64,000 bases of DNA from Gelidibacter pelagius (GTDB lineage: Bacteria; Bacteroidota; Bacteroidia; Flavobacteriales; Flavobacteriaceae), in assembly GCF_017581925.1 (NCBI RefSeq), contig NZ_JAGEVG010000001.1, positions 124,001 through 188,000 of the forward strand, in the 5' to 3' direction. Of the stretch, positions 36,920-46,560 are shown in pieces. The first letter of the stretch is position 1, and each line of letters begins with the position of its first letter. Below the pieces are notes generated by a model that was given only the letters and a program-made list of their open reading frames with translations, was not told where the DNA came from and ran no database searches. Position numbers and translations under genes: made by a program.

Positions 36920-39154
36920 TTACAATTGAATGACTTGTGGTTTTCCAATCAATGTAAAATCGAGATGTTTTTTAACTAAATCGGTGTTTTTCACCTTGAC
37001 CACGACTTCTTCACCAAGTTGATAACTGATCCCAGTCTTTCTTCCGATCAATGCATATTCTGTCTCGTCAAATTCGTAATGATCATCGTTCATATCTCTT
37101 ACAGAGACCATCCCCTCACATTTGTTGGAAATGATTTCCACATAAATTCCCCAATCTGTCACTCCAGAAATAACACCAACAAATTCTTCGTTTTTATGGT
37201 TTTCCATAAACTTGATCTGCATGTATTTTATAGAATCCCGTTCTGCTTTTGTGGACAGATTTTCCATATTACTGGAATGGTTACATTTCTCCTCATAGAT
37301 AGCTTCATTAGCCGATTTTGCCCCATCAAGATAATGCTGCAATAAGCGATGCACCATAACGTCAGGATAACGACGTATAGGAGATGTAAAATGTGTATAA
37401 TAATCAAATGCCAACCCATAATGCCCGATGTTATCTGTGGTATATTCCGCTTTACTCATCGTTCTGATGGTTAAGGTATCTACTAAATTTTGTTCTTTTT
37501 TACCCTGAACATCACGCAATAACCCGTTTAAGGAGGAGGCAATACTATTGCGATCCTTAAAATTAAGTTTGTATCCAAATTTCGAAACCACACCTTGTAA
37601 AGTGGCCAATTTTGTGGCATCTGGTTCATCATGGACTCGGTATACAAAAGTCTTTTTTGGCGATTGTTTCCCAATAAATTCGGCAACTTTCTTATTGGCC
37701 AGCAACATAAATTCTTCAATCAATTTGTTGGCATCTTGACTGGTCTTAAAAAACACACCAATCGGATTTGCTTGTTCGTCCAAATTAAACTTTACCTCTA
37801 CTTTATCAAATGAAATAGCGCCTTCTCTCATACGCTGACCACGCATGATTTTTGCCATTTCATCCATTTTTAAAACAGCGTAACCTACTTTTTTATCTGC
37901 ATGGTATTCTTTTCCTTCAATAGCAATGTCTTCCGGAATTAGCGTATCAATGGAATTGATATCCTTTTGCGAAGGAATATTTGTATTTTTTTCAATAATC
38001 GCTTGTGCTTCTTCATAGGAAAAACGCGCATCACTATAAGTCACTGTTCTACCGAACCATTGTTCCTTAATTTCTGCTTTGTCGTTCATTTTAAATACTG
38101 CCGAAAAGGTATATTTCTCTTCATTCGGACGTAAGGAACAAGCATTATTTGAAAGCACTTCCGGAAGCATTGGCACTACCCTATCCACTAAATACACTGA
38201 CGTGGCCCGCTCATAAGCCTCGTCATCCAAAACAGTCCCTTCCTGTACATAATGCGATACATCGGCAATATGAATTCCAATTTCATACAACCCATTGTCC
38301 AAAACTTCAAAAGATAAAGCATCATCAAAATCTTTGGCGTCTTTTGGATCAATGGTGAAAGTCAACGCTTTTCGCATATCGCGACGCTTGGCTATTTCCT
38401 TTTCATTGATGGATGTATCCAACGTATTGGCATAATCTTCAACTTCTTGAGGAAATTCAGAAGGTAAACCATACTCAGCCAGAATAGCATGGATTTCAGT
38501 ATTGTGTTCTCCAGGTTTTCCTAAAACCTTTATTACAGCTCCTTTGGGAGAATCTTCGCCTTGTTCCCAACTTTCAAGAGACACAAGAACGACATCACCA
38601 TCTTCAGCTTTATTGATTTTATTGATAGGTACAAAAATATCCGTGTACATTTTGTTGCTATTCACAACTACAAAAGCATAATTATTATGGATTTGGATAA
38701 CGCCAACATACTCACTTTTGGCACGCTTGATAATATTTGTAATTTCACCTTCAAATTTTCCCTTTTTACGACGTTTATAGGCATAAAACTCAACCTCATC
38801 GCCATTTAAGGCCTTGTTAATGTTATTTGAAGCGATATAGACATCTTCATCAAAATCAGGACTTATAATGTATCCTGAGCCTCTTGCGGCCATATCCAAA
38901 ATTCCTGTATGATATTCTGTAGTCACAATGGCTTTGAATTTGCCACGTTCAGTTTCTTCAATTTCCTTTTTAGCCAGGAGTTCTTGAAGTTTTTTTATAA
39001 TTTGATTTCTGCTCGAAGCGTCATCCACTCCAAGTTTAGCAGCAATTTGTTTGTAATTGAAAGATTGGTTTCTATCTTTTTTTAAAATACTTAGAATTGT
39101 ATTTGTTAGGTTAGAGATCTTATTTGATGATCCCTTTCTTCTTTTTTTTGTCAT
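36920..39154 (-). CDS. rnr: Ribonuclease R
   Basis: A 744-aa 3'-to-5' exoribonuclease that degrades structured RNA. The order is an N-terminal winged helix (NQSFNYKQIAAKLGVDDASSR), two cold-shock-like domains, then the RNB catalytic domain with FTIDPKDAKDFDDALSFE (the Asp cluster that binds magnesium) and DVSHYVQEGTVLDDEAYERA. TSPIRRYPDVMVHRLL follows, then a C-terminal S1 domain (EEFVGVISGVTDWGIYVEI) and a basic tail. Length is typical. It is the first gene left of the 860-bp gene-free region. Confidence 0.96.
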   Translation of the reverse strand: MTKKRRKGSSNKISNLTNTILSILKKDRNQSFNYKQIAAKLGVDDASSRNQIIKKLQELLAKKEIEETERGKFKAIVTTEYHTGILDMAARGSGYIISPDFDEDVYIASNNINKALNGDEVEFYAYKRRKKGKFEGEITNIIKRAKSEYVGVIQIHNNYAFVVVNSNKMYTDIFVPINKINKAEDGDVVLVSLESWEQGEDSPKGAVIKVLGKPGEHNTEIHAILAEYGLPSEFPQEVEDYANTLDTSINEKEIAKRRDMRKALTFTIDPKDAKDFDDALSFEVLDNGLYEIGIHIADVSHYVQEGTVLDDEAYERATSVYLVDRVVPMLPEVLSNNACSLRPNEEKYTFSAVFKMNDKAEIKEQWFGRTVTYSDARFSYEEAQAIIEKNTNIPSQKDINSIDTLIPEDIAIEGKEYHADKKVGYAVLKMDEMAKIMRGQRMREGAISFDKVEVKFNLDEQANPIGVFFKTSQDANKLIEEFMLLANKKVAEFIGKQSPKKTFVYRVHDEPDATKLATLQGVVSKFGYKLNFKDRNSIASSLNGLLRDVQGKKEQNLVDTLTIRTMSKAEYTTDNIGHYGLAFDYYTHFTSPIRRYPDVMVHRLLQHYLDGAKSANEAIYEEKCNHSSNMENLSTKAERDSIKYMQIKFMENHKNEEFVGVISGVTDWGIYVEIISNKCEGMVSVRDMNDDHYEFDETEYALIGRKTGISYQLGEEVVVKVKNTDLVKKHLDFTLIGKPQVIQL

Positions 39155-40014
39155 TTATTTTATAATGTAATCTTATTGAATTTCTAAAGTTAGCGAAATT
39201 CAGTTATTTGAAACTTAATTAAAGGAGAAGATTGGTAATTAAGTTTTACAAAACTACGGTTTTAAAATTAAATCACTTTATTTTTAATATTAAGTTAACG
39301 TAAAATGACCTTTAACCTAATGCGAGTCTTTATAAATCATTATATCTTTTTATGATTTACTCTACCAAAAATTTCTTTAGATTTCAATAAAATGATCCAA
39401 ATTCGAATCTAAAAAACAGTTATCCACATTTATATATATTATAATCAGTTTTTATTTAAATTTAAAAAAAATAATGGTGCTTATGATGGTGTGTTAATAG
39501 CCGTGATAACTTTATTAGGTTTTGCTTTGAATAATCACTTATCACACTTACTGAAGATGATGTTAACAGACTATATTAATCAAACTGATTGATTCTGAAT
39601 GCAATCTTTGTAGTTGTTAACAGCTGTTGATAACCATAATTCACAGCAGTTTGCTCATAACATTTTGTCATTTTCATGTTCATAGACTATCATTTAGATG
39701 ATGATAAACAATCCAAACAAAATGGCTAACTTTTTTGGTTATATCATTTAAGATTTGGCTGAGAAAAAAAATCGGATATATAAAATTTATCTTTTAAATC
39801 TTAGCCACAAGTTATGAACAAGTAATGAGCAACTGTTGATGGCCGATTGTTATCAGTTTAGTCGTACTAAACTATAGAATGCCAATTATTTTGATTATGT
39901 GGCTACTTTCTCATAATTTTTCGTTAAGTTAAACTACAATTTTTTGAAACTGGAGAGTTTAGTAACTTTGATATAATAGCTTTAGAGTCAATTTTTTAAT
40001 AAAGAAATAGAATT
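39155..40014. other. 860-bp AT-rich gene-free region with DnaA-box sequence; candidate oriC
   Basis: No plausible gene is seen in this unusually long gap. A perfect DnaA box TTATCCACA lies at 39420-39428, directly before an AT-only stretch of about 50 bases that could unwind. Further TTATCA-type sequences occur at 39502-39509 (reverse), 39539-39546, 39625-39633 (reverse, TTATCAACA, one mismatch to TTATNCACA) and 39850-39855. The last ~60 bases hold the promoter of the downstream lipoprotein. A replication origin or other protein-binding regulatory region is possible, but unproven. Confidence 0.35.
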
Positions 40015-40377
40015 ATGAACAAGATTTATTTATTATTGGTTTTCGGATTTATTACCCTTAATGGGTGTGATTCCAAAGATGAACCACAAAAAACGGAAAT
40101 TGAATATTTAGATTTAGAGGCTTCAATGGGTCAAAATCAAAATATCGAATTCCCTCTGGGTTCTTTTCTATCAGAAGGGAATACCGAAATAACCAAACAA
40201 GCTGAACATTATGAAGTAAGCGAAATAACCTATGAAGAAAGTGGTTTGATATACAATTATAGACCTATTCAATATTTTAGCGGAATAGAGCATGTTGAAA
40301 TAACTAAATCTTCTTCCATTGGCGATCATAATTTTAATCAAAAGACAGTATTTAGAATTAATATTACTGTCGAATAA
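40015..40377 (+). CDS. Small hypothetical lipoprotein
   Basis: A 120-aa protein with a type II signal peptide ending ITLNGC (lipidated Cys at about 18). The mature part is acidic and probably beta-rich, with no cysteine or recognised domain: about 100 residues ending FRINITVE. This size and pattern suggest a single Ig-like beta-sandwich held in the periplasm or outer membrane, which is only a guess. I do not recognise a family. Confidence 0.75.
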   Translation: MNKIYLLLVFGFITLNGCDSKDEPQKTEIEYLDLEASMGQNQNIEFPLGSFLSEGNTEITKQAEHYEVSEITYEESGLIYNYRPIQYFSGIEHVEITKSSSIGDHNFNQKTVFRINITVE

Positions 40378-40626
40378 TAACAGCCCATAACACCGTAAAA
40401 AAATTGCAGTTAAGAGCTAAATTTAACGTTTGATTCTTTTCTGCCATCTTTGTTTCTAAACCGAAAATAGCACTCATGAATATGCTACTTTTGATATACA
40501 AAACCGATACCTATCGGATATAATAACCTGTTCGTAACATCTCTATTCCATGTTAAATTTAAAACAGATAGGCTATATTATTTTGTAACTTTATCACCTG
40601 AAAATAAGATTTAAAAAATAAATATT

Positions 40627-41061
40627 ATGAGAATTTCAATTGGTAATGATCACGCAGGTACTGAGTATAAACAAGCTGTTATAAAGCATCTGGAAAAGAA
40701 AGGTTACACCGTAAATAATTACGGCACCAATAGTAATGACAGTGTGGACTATCCTGATTTTGTGCATCCCGTAGCCAAGGATGTGGAAGAAAAAGCTGTT
40801 GACTATGGAATTATTATCTGCGGCAGCGGTAATGGGGCCAATATGACGGCAAATAAGCATCAAGGGGTGCGTTCTGCATTGTGTTGGACAAAGGAGATTG
40901 TTGCGTTGGCAAGGCAACATAACAATGCCAATATTTTAAGCATTCCCTCCAGATTTACCGCCTTACCACAAGTTATTGAAATGGTAGATACCTTTTTGGA
41001 TACTGCTTTTGAAGGTGGACGACATGAAAACCGAATTAAAAAGATTCCAGTACAACATTAA
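40627..41061 (+). CDS. rpiB: Ribose-5-phosphate isomerase B
   Basis: A 144-aa RpiB/LacAB enzyme that interconverts ribose-5-phosphate and ribulose-5-phosphate in the pentose phosphate pathway. GNDHAGTEYKQ (7-17) forms the phosphate site, with D8 and H9. The catalytic Cys is C65 in IIICGSGNGANM. The segment NKHQGVRSALCW and LSIPSRF near the end are conserved. Length is normal. It is transcribed alone. Confidence 0.95.
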   Translation: MRISIGNDHAGTEYKQAVIKHLEKKGYTVNNYGTNSNDSVDYPDFVHPVAKDVEEKAVDYGIIICGSGNGANMTANKHQGVRSALCWTKEIVALARQHNNANILSIPSRFTALPQVIEMVDTFLDTAFEGGRHENRIKKIPVQH

Positions 41062-41192
41062 TTTTCACCAGTAAGTTTTAGACCCTAAGGTTCTTGATTA
41101 ATGTGCCTGTCTTTCATATCCTAATATTAAATATTCAAATAGGAGGCTTCCTGTTTTTTGAGTGATAAATCATTGATCATTTAAGATAACTC

Positions 41193-41636
41193 ATGCTAAA
41201 CATTTTTACCAAAACTTTTAAAGAACTCTCCATTGATGAGCTTTACGCTATTTTACAATTGCGAAGTGAGGTTTTTGTGGTGGAGCAGGATTGCGTCTAT
41301 CAAGACATTGATTATAAGGACCAAAATGCCTTACATGTTATGGGTTATAAAAACGATCAATTGGTTGCCTATACCCGTGTTTTTAAACCAGATGATTATT
41401 TCGATCACGCTGGGATTGGAAGAGTTCTCGTTAGAGCTGGAGAACGTCATTTAAAATATGGTTATGATATTATGGAAGCTTCTATACATCTCATTGAGGA
41501 GGTTTATAATGAAACTAAGATCAAAATATCTGCGCAGACCTATTTGAAACGCTTCTATAATAATTTAGGATTTGTAGAAGTTGGCGATGACTATTTGGAA
41601 GACGGTATTCCTCATATTGCTATGTTGAAAACCTAA
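41193..41636 (+). CDS. ElaA-like GNAT acetyltransferase
   Basis: A 147-aa GNAT acetyltransferase like E. coli ElaA. LRSEVFVVEQDCVYQDIDYKD is the family signature, then VAYTRVFKP and GIGRVLV (the acetyl-CoA-binding motif A, although the usual R/Q-x-x-G-x-G/A is changed to VRAGERH). The substrate is unknown. Its stop codon overlaps the stop of the converging OmpA gene by two to three bases. Confidence 0.9.
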   Translation: MLNIFTKTFKELSIDELYAILQLRSEVFVVEQDCVYQDIDYKDQNALHVMGYKNDQLVAYTRVFKPDDYFDHAGIGRVLVRAGERHLKYGYDIMEASIHLIEEVYNETKIKISAQTYLKRFYNNLGFVEVGDDYLEDGIPHIAMLKT

Positions 41637-42466
41637 TTGGCCTCATTGACATAAGTCACCAAAATCTCTACACGTCGGTCATATTTTGCTTCACCTCCAA
41701 GTGGAAATTTTCGTCGCATACCCACAAATTTCATACGTTTGGGATCGACTCCTTTTTTAGCCAGATAATCATAAATATATTTAGCTCTTGCCAAGGATAA
41801 ATTGCGCTTTTTAGTTTTTCTGTCAATGGCATCCCTACTGTTTTGTGTGCAACATACATGACCTTGAATGGTAAAATAGATGTCTTCTCTTTGTAGAAGG
41901 ACTTTTGAAATCTCTTCCAAGGTTTTTTTTGATTCAGGAAGTAAGTAACTATAACCGGTTTTAAAAAGAATATTTTCTAAAAGTATATAATCACCAATTT
42001 TTATATCGCCAGCTAAAGTTTCACTGGCGGTTTTCGTTTTAGTGACTACTTCGGGTCTTGGAGGAAAATAGGGCGTCACAATAATTTCGACTTTTCTATT
42101 CAACCCTCTTATTTTGCTGACATCTTCTTCTTTGATGAGTTTTAGTAGGATTTTGCCCTTGCCATCCACATTGGTGATAATGGATTCATCAAATTCGTTA
42201 TTTGAGAAGATGGTTTTGATGCTGTTGGCCCTATTTTGTGAGAGGACCAAGTTATATTCAGCACTTCCTCGGTCATCCGTAAATCCGTAGATGGAGATTT
42301 TTTCGATATCTAAAGATTCAATTTCGGATAGAAAAAGTAAAAGTCTGCTGTGTTCGGTATCCGTTACGTCGTAAGCATCAGTTTTAAAAAATACCTCATG
42401 CTTTAATTCCTCTTGTGCACAGATTATTTGGGAGAAAAGAAAACCTAAGAAGAAGATTTTTTTCAT
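41633..42466 (-). CDS. Secreted protein with two OmpA-like domains
   Basis: A 277-aa protein with a signal peptide (about 1-17). An OmpA-like peptidoglycan-binding domain lies at about 27-133 (ISIYGFTDDRGSAEYNLVLSQNRA). A second lies at about 165-275 (ILFKTGYSYLLPESKKTLEEI, later LSLARAKYIYDYLAKKGVDP and YDRRVEILV). The second has an inserted Cys pair (HVCCTQ). Tandem OmpA domains without a beta-barrel suggest a periplasmic protein that anchors to peptidoglycan. It is followed on the other strand, tail to tail, by the ElaA-like gene. Confidence 0.85.
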   Translation of the reverse strand: MKKIFFLGFLFSQIICAQEELKHEVFFKTDAYDVTDTEHSRLLLFLSEIESLDIEKISIYGFTDDRGSAEYNLVLSQNRANSIKTIFSNNEFDESIITNVDGKGKILLKLIKEEDVSKIRGLNRKVEIIVTPYFPPRPEVVTKTKTASETLAGDIKIGDYILLENILFKTGYSYLLPESKKTLEEISKVLLQREDIYFTIQGHVCCTQNSRDAIDRKTKKRNLSLARAKYIYDYLAKKGVDPKRMKFVGMRRKFPLGGEAKYDRRVEILVTYVNEAN

Positions 42467-42537
42467 AATTTATTCGCTTGAAAGATTAAATATAACTAAT
42501 TTTTCAAGAATTACATTTTCTTATCGATGTATGGAAT

Positions 42538-44172
42538 TTATTGAAGATAACCGAGATAAGTTGAAGGATTTTTAAGGATTTCAGTACCTTTTTTGATTTC
42601 GGTATTGTGTTCAATATAATAAGAATACATGCCTTCTCTATAAAAGTATCGTTTCACAATTTCTTCTGCCAATAATCCCATAAGTTGGGTTTTATTAGCA
42701 TCAATCGCTTCTGTTTTATAAGTGTTCAGTGCTTTTAATAAGGTGGTGTATTGTGCATCAATCACGCTGTTCAATGCTTCTTCCTTGGCTACGGACAGCG
42801 CATCGTCAAACGCTTTTTCGGTTTTGGTTTCAAAAGTAAAATTATTGGATTTTAGAAAATTCTTAAACGCATCAAAATCTGCATCCGTCAATTCAAAGGT
42901 TTTTAAATCAGTAACTTGATGTGAATAGTAATATTCCGTAGCAAAATCGAAAATCAGGTTTTCGTTGACAATAGCGCTTGTTATAGGGCTTAATTTTGTA
43001 ATGCCTAGTTCCACGTCAGGCTGGATACCGCCACCATCGTAAACTGTTCTGCCGCGTTTGGTTTTGAACGCTGTATAATTATCTTTTGTGACGCGTGTGG
43101 CCTTGCCCAATTCATCCCTATTCCAATAATCCAAAGACTGGATGCAACGTCCTGAAGGGGTATAATAACGTGAGATTGTAATTTTCAATTGTGTTCCATA
43201 AACCAGTGGTTTTGGCCGTTGTACCAAGCCTTTTCCAAAACTTCTGGCGCCCACAACCACTGCCCTATCCAAATCCTGCAATGCACCTGCCACGATTTCA
43301 CTTGCCGATGCACTTCTGCCATCAATAAGTACGACTACTGGAATTTCCGTATCTATAGGTTCCTTTTGGGTATAATAGGTTTTATTGTATTTATCAACCT
43401 TTGATTTTGTGGTGACCACCAATTGATTCTGAGGTACAAAAATGTTCGTCACATTTACTGCTTCGTTTAATAGACCTCCCAAATTTCCGCGAAGGTCCAA
43501 AACAAGCTGTTTTGCTCCTTGGCTTTTTAAAGCTCTAATGGCAGTAATGGTCTCAGAGGATGCTTTTTCGTTAAACTTGCGCAACACCACATAACCCGTT
43601 TTGTCATCAATCATTGAAAAATGCGGAACGGCATGAATTTCTACGGCTTCACGCTTAATGGTTGCCGTTTCTGTTTTTCCTTGGCGGACATAAGTAACAT
43701 CTACTGTAGTTCCTGCAGTACCTTGCAATAGATTACCAGCATCATCACTAAAATCTGCCACTACGGTATTATCCACCTTGATAATCTCGTCGCCCGCTTT
43801 TAAACCTGCCTTATCCGCCGGAAAACCTTTGTAAGGCTCTATGATGACCAATTTATCCTTTAAAGTCAATACACTGGCCCCAATGCCTGTATAATCACCG
43901 GTATTATTAATTCTTGATGCTTCTACATCCTGTTCGTTATAAAAATTGGTATAGGGATCCAAATCCTGAAGCATACTTTTGATGGCCGTATCCATCAAAT
44001 CTGCAGGATTCGTTTCGTCAACATAATTCATGTTGACTTCTTTAAAAAGTGTCGTAAAAATTTCTATTTGTTTGGCAATTTCAAAGAAATCGTTCTTAAA
44101 TGCCGATCCTGTTATAAATAGAACACTTAAAAAGATAGGGATCAGTATCTTTTTGGTCAATAACTTTTTCAT
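42538..44172 (-). CDS. S41 family C-terminal processing peptidase (CtpA-like)
   Basis: A 544-aa periplasmic serine protease that trims C-terminal ends of envelope proteins. An N-terminal signal anchor is followed by a PDZ domain (about 90-170, with GIGASVLTLKDKLVI and LKAGDEIIKVDNTVV). The catalytic domain has the Ser in LIDGRSASASEIVAGALQD and the Lys in RSFGKGLVQ. The C-terminal region is helical and carries no extra motif. It is coupled to rnpA, which lies 18 bases upstream on the same strand. Confidence 0.94.
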   Translation of the reverse strand: MKKLLTKKILIPIFLSVLFITGSAFKNDFFEIAKQIEIFTTLFKEVNMNYVDETNPADLMDTAIKSMLQDLDPYTNFYNEQDVEASRINNTGDYTGIGASVLTLKDKLVIIEPYKGFPADKAGLKAGDEIIKVDNTVVADFSDDAGNLLQGTAGTTVDVTYVRQGKTETATIKREAVEIHAVPHFSMIDDKTGYVVLRKFNEKASSETITAIRALKSQGAKQLVLDLRGNLGGLLNEAVNVTNIFVPQNQLVVTTKSKVDKYNKTYYTQKEPIDTEIPVVVLIDGRSASASEIVAGALQDLDRAVVVGARSFGKGLVQRPKPLVYGTQLKITISRYYTPSGRCIQSLDYWNRDELGKATRVTKDNYTAFKTKRGRTVYDGGGIQPDVELGITKLSPITSAIVNENLIFDFATEYYYSHQVTDLKTFELTDADFDAFKNFLKSNNFTFETKTEKAFDDALSVAKEEALNSVIDAQYTTLLKALNTYKTEAIDANKTQLMGLLAEEIVKRYFYREGMYSYYIEHNTEIKKGTEILKNPSTYLGYLQ

Positions 44173-44190
44173 AATCTTAGTCTCAAAAAA

Positions 44191-44574
44191 TTAGGGTTTA
44201 GTGAGGGATTGTTGTTTTAAAAAGGCGTCCATTAGGGTATTCATTTTTTTTGAAACCGTTTCAAAATCGGTTTGGGTTTTACCAATGTACAAAATCATAA
44301 ACGCATATTGATCGGGAATGTTGTTAAAATATTTCGATTTATTAAGTCGATAAGCTTCTCTCATCAAGCGTTTTATTCTATTTCTATCAACGGCCTTTTT
44401 AAAATTCCGTTTGCTTACGGAAACACCTGCTTTTATTTTTACAGGATCGTCAAAATTGGTCTTTAAATATACCAATCGCAATGGATAAGCAACTACAGAC
44501 TTGCCTTCAGAAAAGAGCTTTTCAATAAGCTTCTGGCCTTTAAGTTTTTCTATTTTTTTATACGACTGATCCAT
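44191..44574 (-). CDS. rnpA: Ribonuclease P protein component
   Basis: This 127-aa basic protein assists the RNase P RNA in trimming tRNA 5' leaders. The conserved motif is KKAVDRNRIKRLMREAYRLN, and AGVSVSKRNFKKA precedes it. It lies with an S41 peptidase instead of the common rpmH-rnpA-yidC order, an arrangement I associate with Bacteroidetes. A TACCTTTG motif lies at 44582-44589, only eight bases before the ATG. Confidence 0.95.
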   Translation of the reverse strand: MDQSYKKIEKLKGQKLIEKLFSEGKSVVAYPLRLVYLKTNFDDPVKIKAGVSVSKRNFKKAVDRNRIKRLMREAYRLNKSKYFNNIPDQYAFMILYIGKTQTDFETVSKKMNTLMDAFLKQQSLTKP

Positions 44575-44602
44575 AGGGTAGCAAAGGTACTACTTTGCAG
44601 CA

Positions 44603-44634
44603 TAAAAAAACCGCCTGTTGGAAGCGGTTTTTTT
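44603..44634 (-). terminator. Terminator of the M1 peptidase gene
   Basis: AAAAAAACCGC and GCGGTTTTTTT form a stem of about 6-7 G/C-containing pairs extended by A-T pairs, with a GTTGGA-type loop. It lies between the M1 gene and rnpA on the minus strand. Confidence 0.8.
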
Positions 44635-44651
44635 ATAAAGCAAGTGTGAGG

Positions 44652-46544
44652 TTAATTAACTTTTAGAACGTTGTTTTCTCTGTTAACATCTGCCATATAC
44701 CCTCTCGGATCAATGGTTATAGACGCTATATTACTCTTAGGTTTTTCAAGATCAAAAGTATAGGTTGGATATGCCCAAGCCCAATTTGATAAAACTGTTG
44801 TGGTATCAGTTGTTGGTTTAGCACCTCTCGTCATTCTTAAAGGAATATGATAGGCTGATTTTGAACCATCAGTGTAGGTAATCTCAAGATCTAAAGGCAT
44901 CGGCATTAACCCGATGCGCTCTAAAGTGACGGTTGTTTTATTGCCCTCGGAATCCACATTTTTAACCGCATAATCAATGGTGTTTGTGGTTTGGGCCCAA
45001 TCGGTTAAATACCAATCCAACTCAAGTCCCGAAACTTTTTCGGCGATGCGAATAAAATCCATAGGTTTTGGGTGTTTGAAGGCCCATTCCTTATAATACT
45101 GCTTAAGGGTTTTGTCCAGATTTTCTTCACCCATAATATAACCCAATTGTGATAAAAACAAGGCACCTTTACTGTAGGAAGCAACAGAAAACGCCCGATT
45201 GTAGGCAAAACGGTCAGCGTGGGTAGATAGAGGCTGTTCTCTATCAGAATTGGCCATTGAAATATAGGAACGATACGATCCAGCAAAAGGATTATCACTA
45301 TTGGTACCGGTAATGGCATCCAATGCTCTATCCTGAATATAACTCGTAAATCCTTCATCCACCCAAGAATGTTTGTTCTCATTGCTTGCCAATACAAATT
45401 GGAACCAGCTATGTGCCAATTCATGGGCCGTAACACTGATCAAACCACTTATTGAACCCTCACCTACAATAAGTGTACACATCCCGTATTCCATGCCACC
45501 ATCACCGCCTTGTATCACAGAATATTGATCGTAAGGATACTCGCCTATATGCGTGCTAAAATAATCCATCAACTGTTCTGTAACAGGTTGTAATATTTTC
45601 CAGTTTTCCAGTTTATCCGCTGGCATGGTTTTTTTATATAAAAAATGCAACATGGGTCCATTTTCAATCTGAAGTTTGTCATGGATATAGTCAGGATCTG
45701 CCGCCCAGGTAAAATCGTGAACGTTTGGTGCTTTAAAATGCCAAGTAAAAGTCTTGCCTTTTTGTTTTTTTACTGCTCCGGTTTCGTAACCATGGCCTAT
45801 GTCGTTCGGATTTTGAAGATAGCCTGTTCCGCCAATGGTATAATTTTTATCGATGGTGATTTTGACATCAAAGTCTCCCCAAACACCATAAAATTCCCTG
45901 GCAATATAAGGATGTGCATGCCAACCTTCATCATCGTATTCTGCCAGTTTTGGATACCATTGTGACATGGACAATGCCACGCCTTCTTTGTTATTTCTTC
46001 CAGAACGACGGATTTGTACCGGTACTTGAGCATCAAAAACCATATCAAATGTTGTTTTTCCTCCGGGTTGGATTGGTTGATCCAAAGTAACGATCAAAAT
46101 GGTGCCTTGCGTTTCATGATTGACTTTTTTGCCATCTTGAGTTAATGAATTCACTTTGATATATCCTGTTTCATCCGGACTTAATTTACTGATTCTACTC
46201 TCATAAATTGGATCAGCCTTGGTGCCTAAATTATTGACCATACGGCCGTCAGGATCCGGAATGCTTTTTAACCGAGCATCCATTTCGCTGTCCGGTTGGA
46301 AGGCATTTGGATATAAATGATAATAAACACGGTGCAAAACATCAGGCGAATTATTGGTGTAGACCAATTTTTGTGTGCCAGTATACTTGTAGGATTTAAC
46401 ATCCATATCAATCTCCATGGTGTAATCTACATGTTGCTGCCAATAGTGTGGATTGGAAGATGGTGGTGTCTCGTTTTGTGAATGCCCTTTTGTAAGCGGC
46501 ATGAGCAAAAGAAAACTAAGAATTAAAGAAAAAGTGATTTTCAT
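44652..46544 (-). CDS. M1 family aminopeptidase, secreted
   Basis: A 630-aa zinc peptidase with a signal peptide (1-22). Zinc ligands are H374 and H378 with catalytic E375 (TAHELAHSW), and the third ligand is E397 (WVDEGFTSYI). The exopeptidase substrate loop is GGMEY (349-353) in place of GAMEN, which is usual for this bacterial subgroup. The N-terminal saddle domain (about 40-230) is present; there is no C-terminal ERAP-like domain, so it is a short form. It probably trims peptides in the periplasm. It is 16 bases downstream of the S8 peptidase gene and likely in the same transcript. Confidence 0.93.
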   Translation of the reverse strand: MKITFSLILSFLLLMPLTKGHSQNETPPSSNPHYWQQHVDYTMEIDMDVKSYKYTGTQKLVYTNNSPDVLHRVYYHLYPNAFQPDSEMDARLKSIPDPDGRMVNNLGTKADPIYESRISKLSPDETGYIKVNSLTQDGKKVNHETQGTILIVTLDQPIQPGGKTTFDMVFDAQVPVQIRRSGRNNKEGVALSMSQWYPKLAEYDDEGWHAHPYIAREFYGVWGDFDVKITIDKNYTIGGTGYLQNPNDIGHGYETGAVKKQKGKTFTWHFKAPNVHDFTWAADPDYIHDKLQIENGPMLHFLYKKTMPADKLENWKILQPVTEQLMDYFSTHIGEYPYDQYSVIQGGDGGMEYGMCTLIVGEGSISGLISVTAHELAHSWFQFVLASNENKHSWVDEGFTSYIQDRALDAITGTNSDNPFAGSYRSYISMANSDREQPLSTHADRFAYNRAFSVASYSKGALFLSQLGYIMGEENLDKTLKQYYKEWAFKHPKPMDFIRIAEKVSGLELDWYLTDWAQTTNTIDYAVKNVDSEGNKTTVTLERIGLMPMPLDLEITYTDGSKSAYHIPLRMTRGAKPTTDTTTVLSNWAWAYPTYTFDLEKPKSNIASITIDPRGYMADVNRENNVLKVN

Positions 46545-46560
46545 TATAAATACGATTTAA

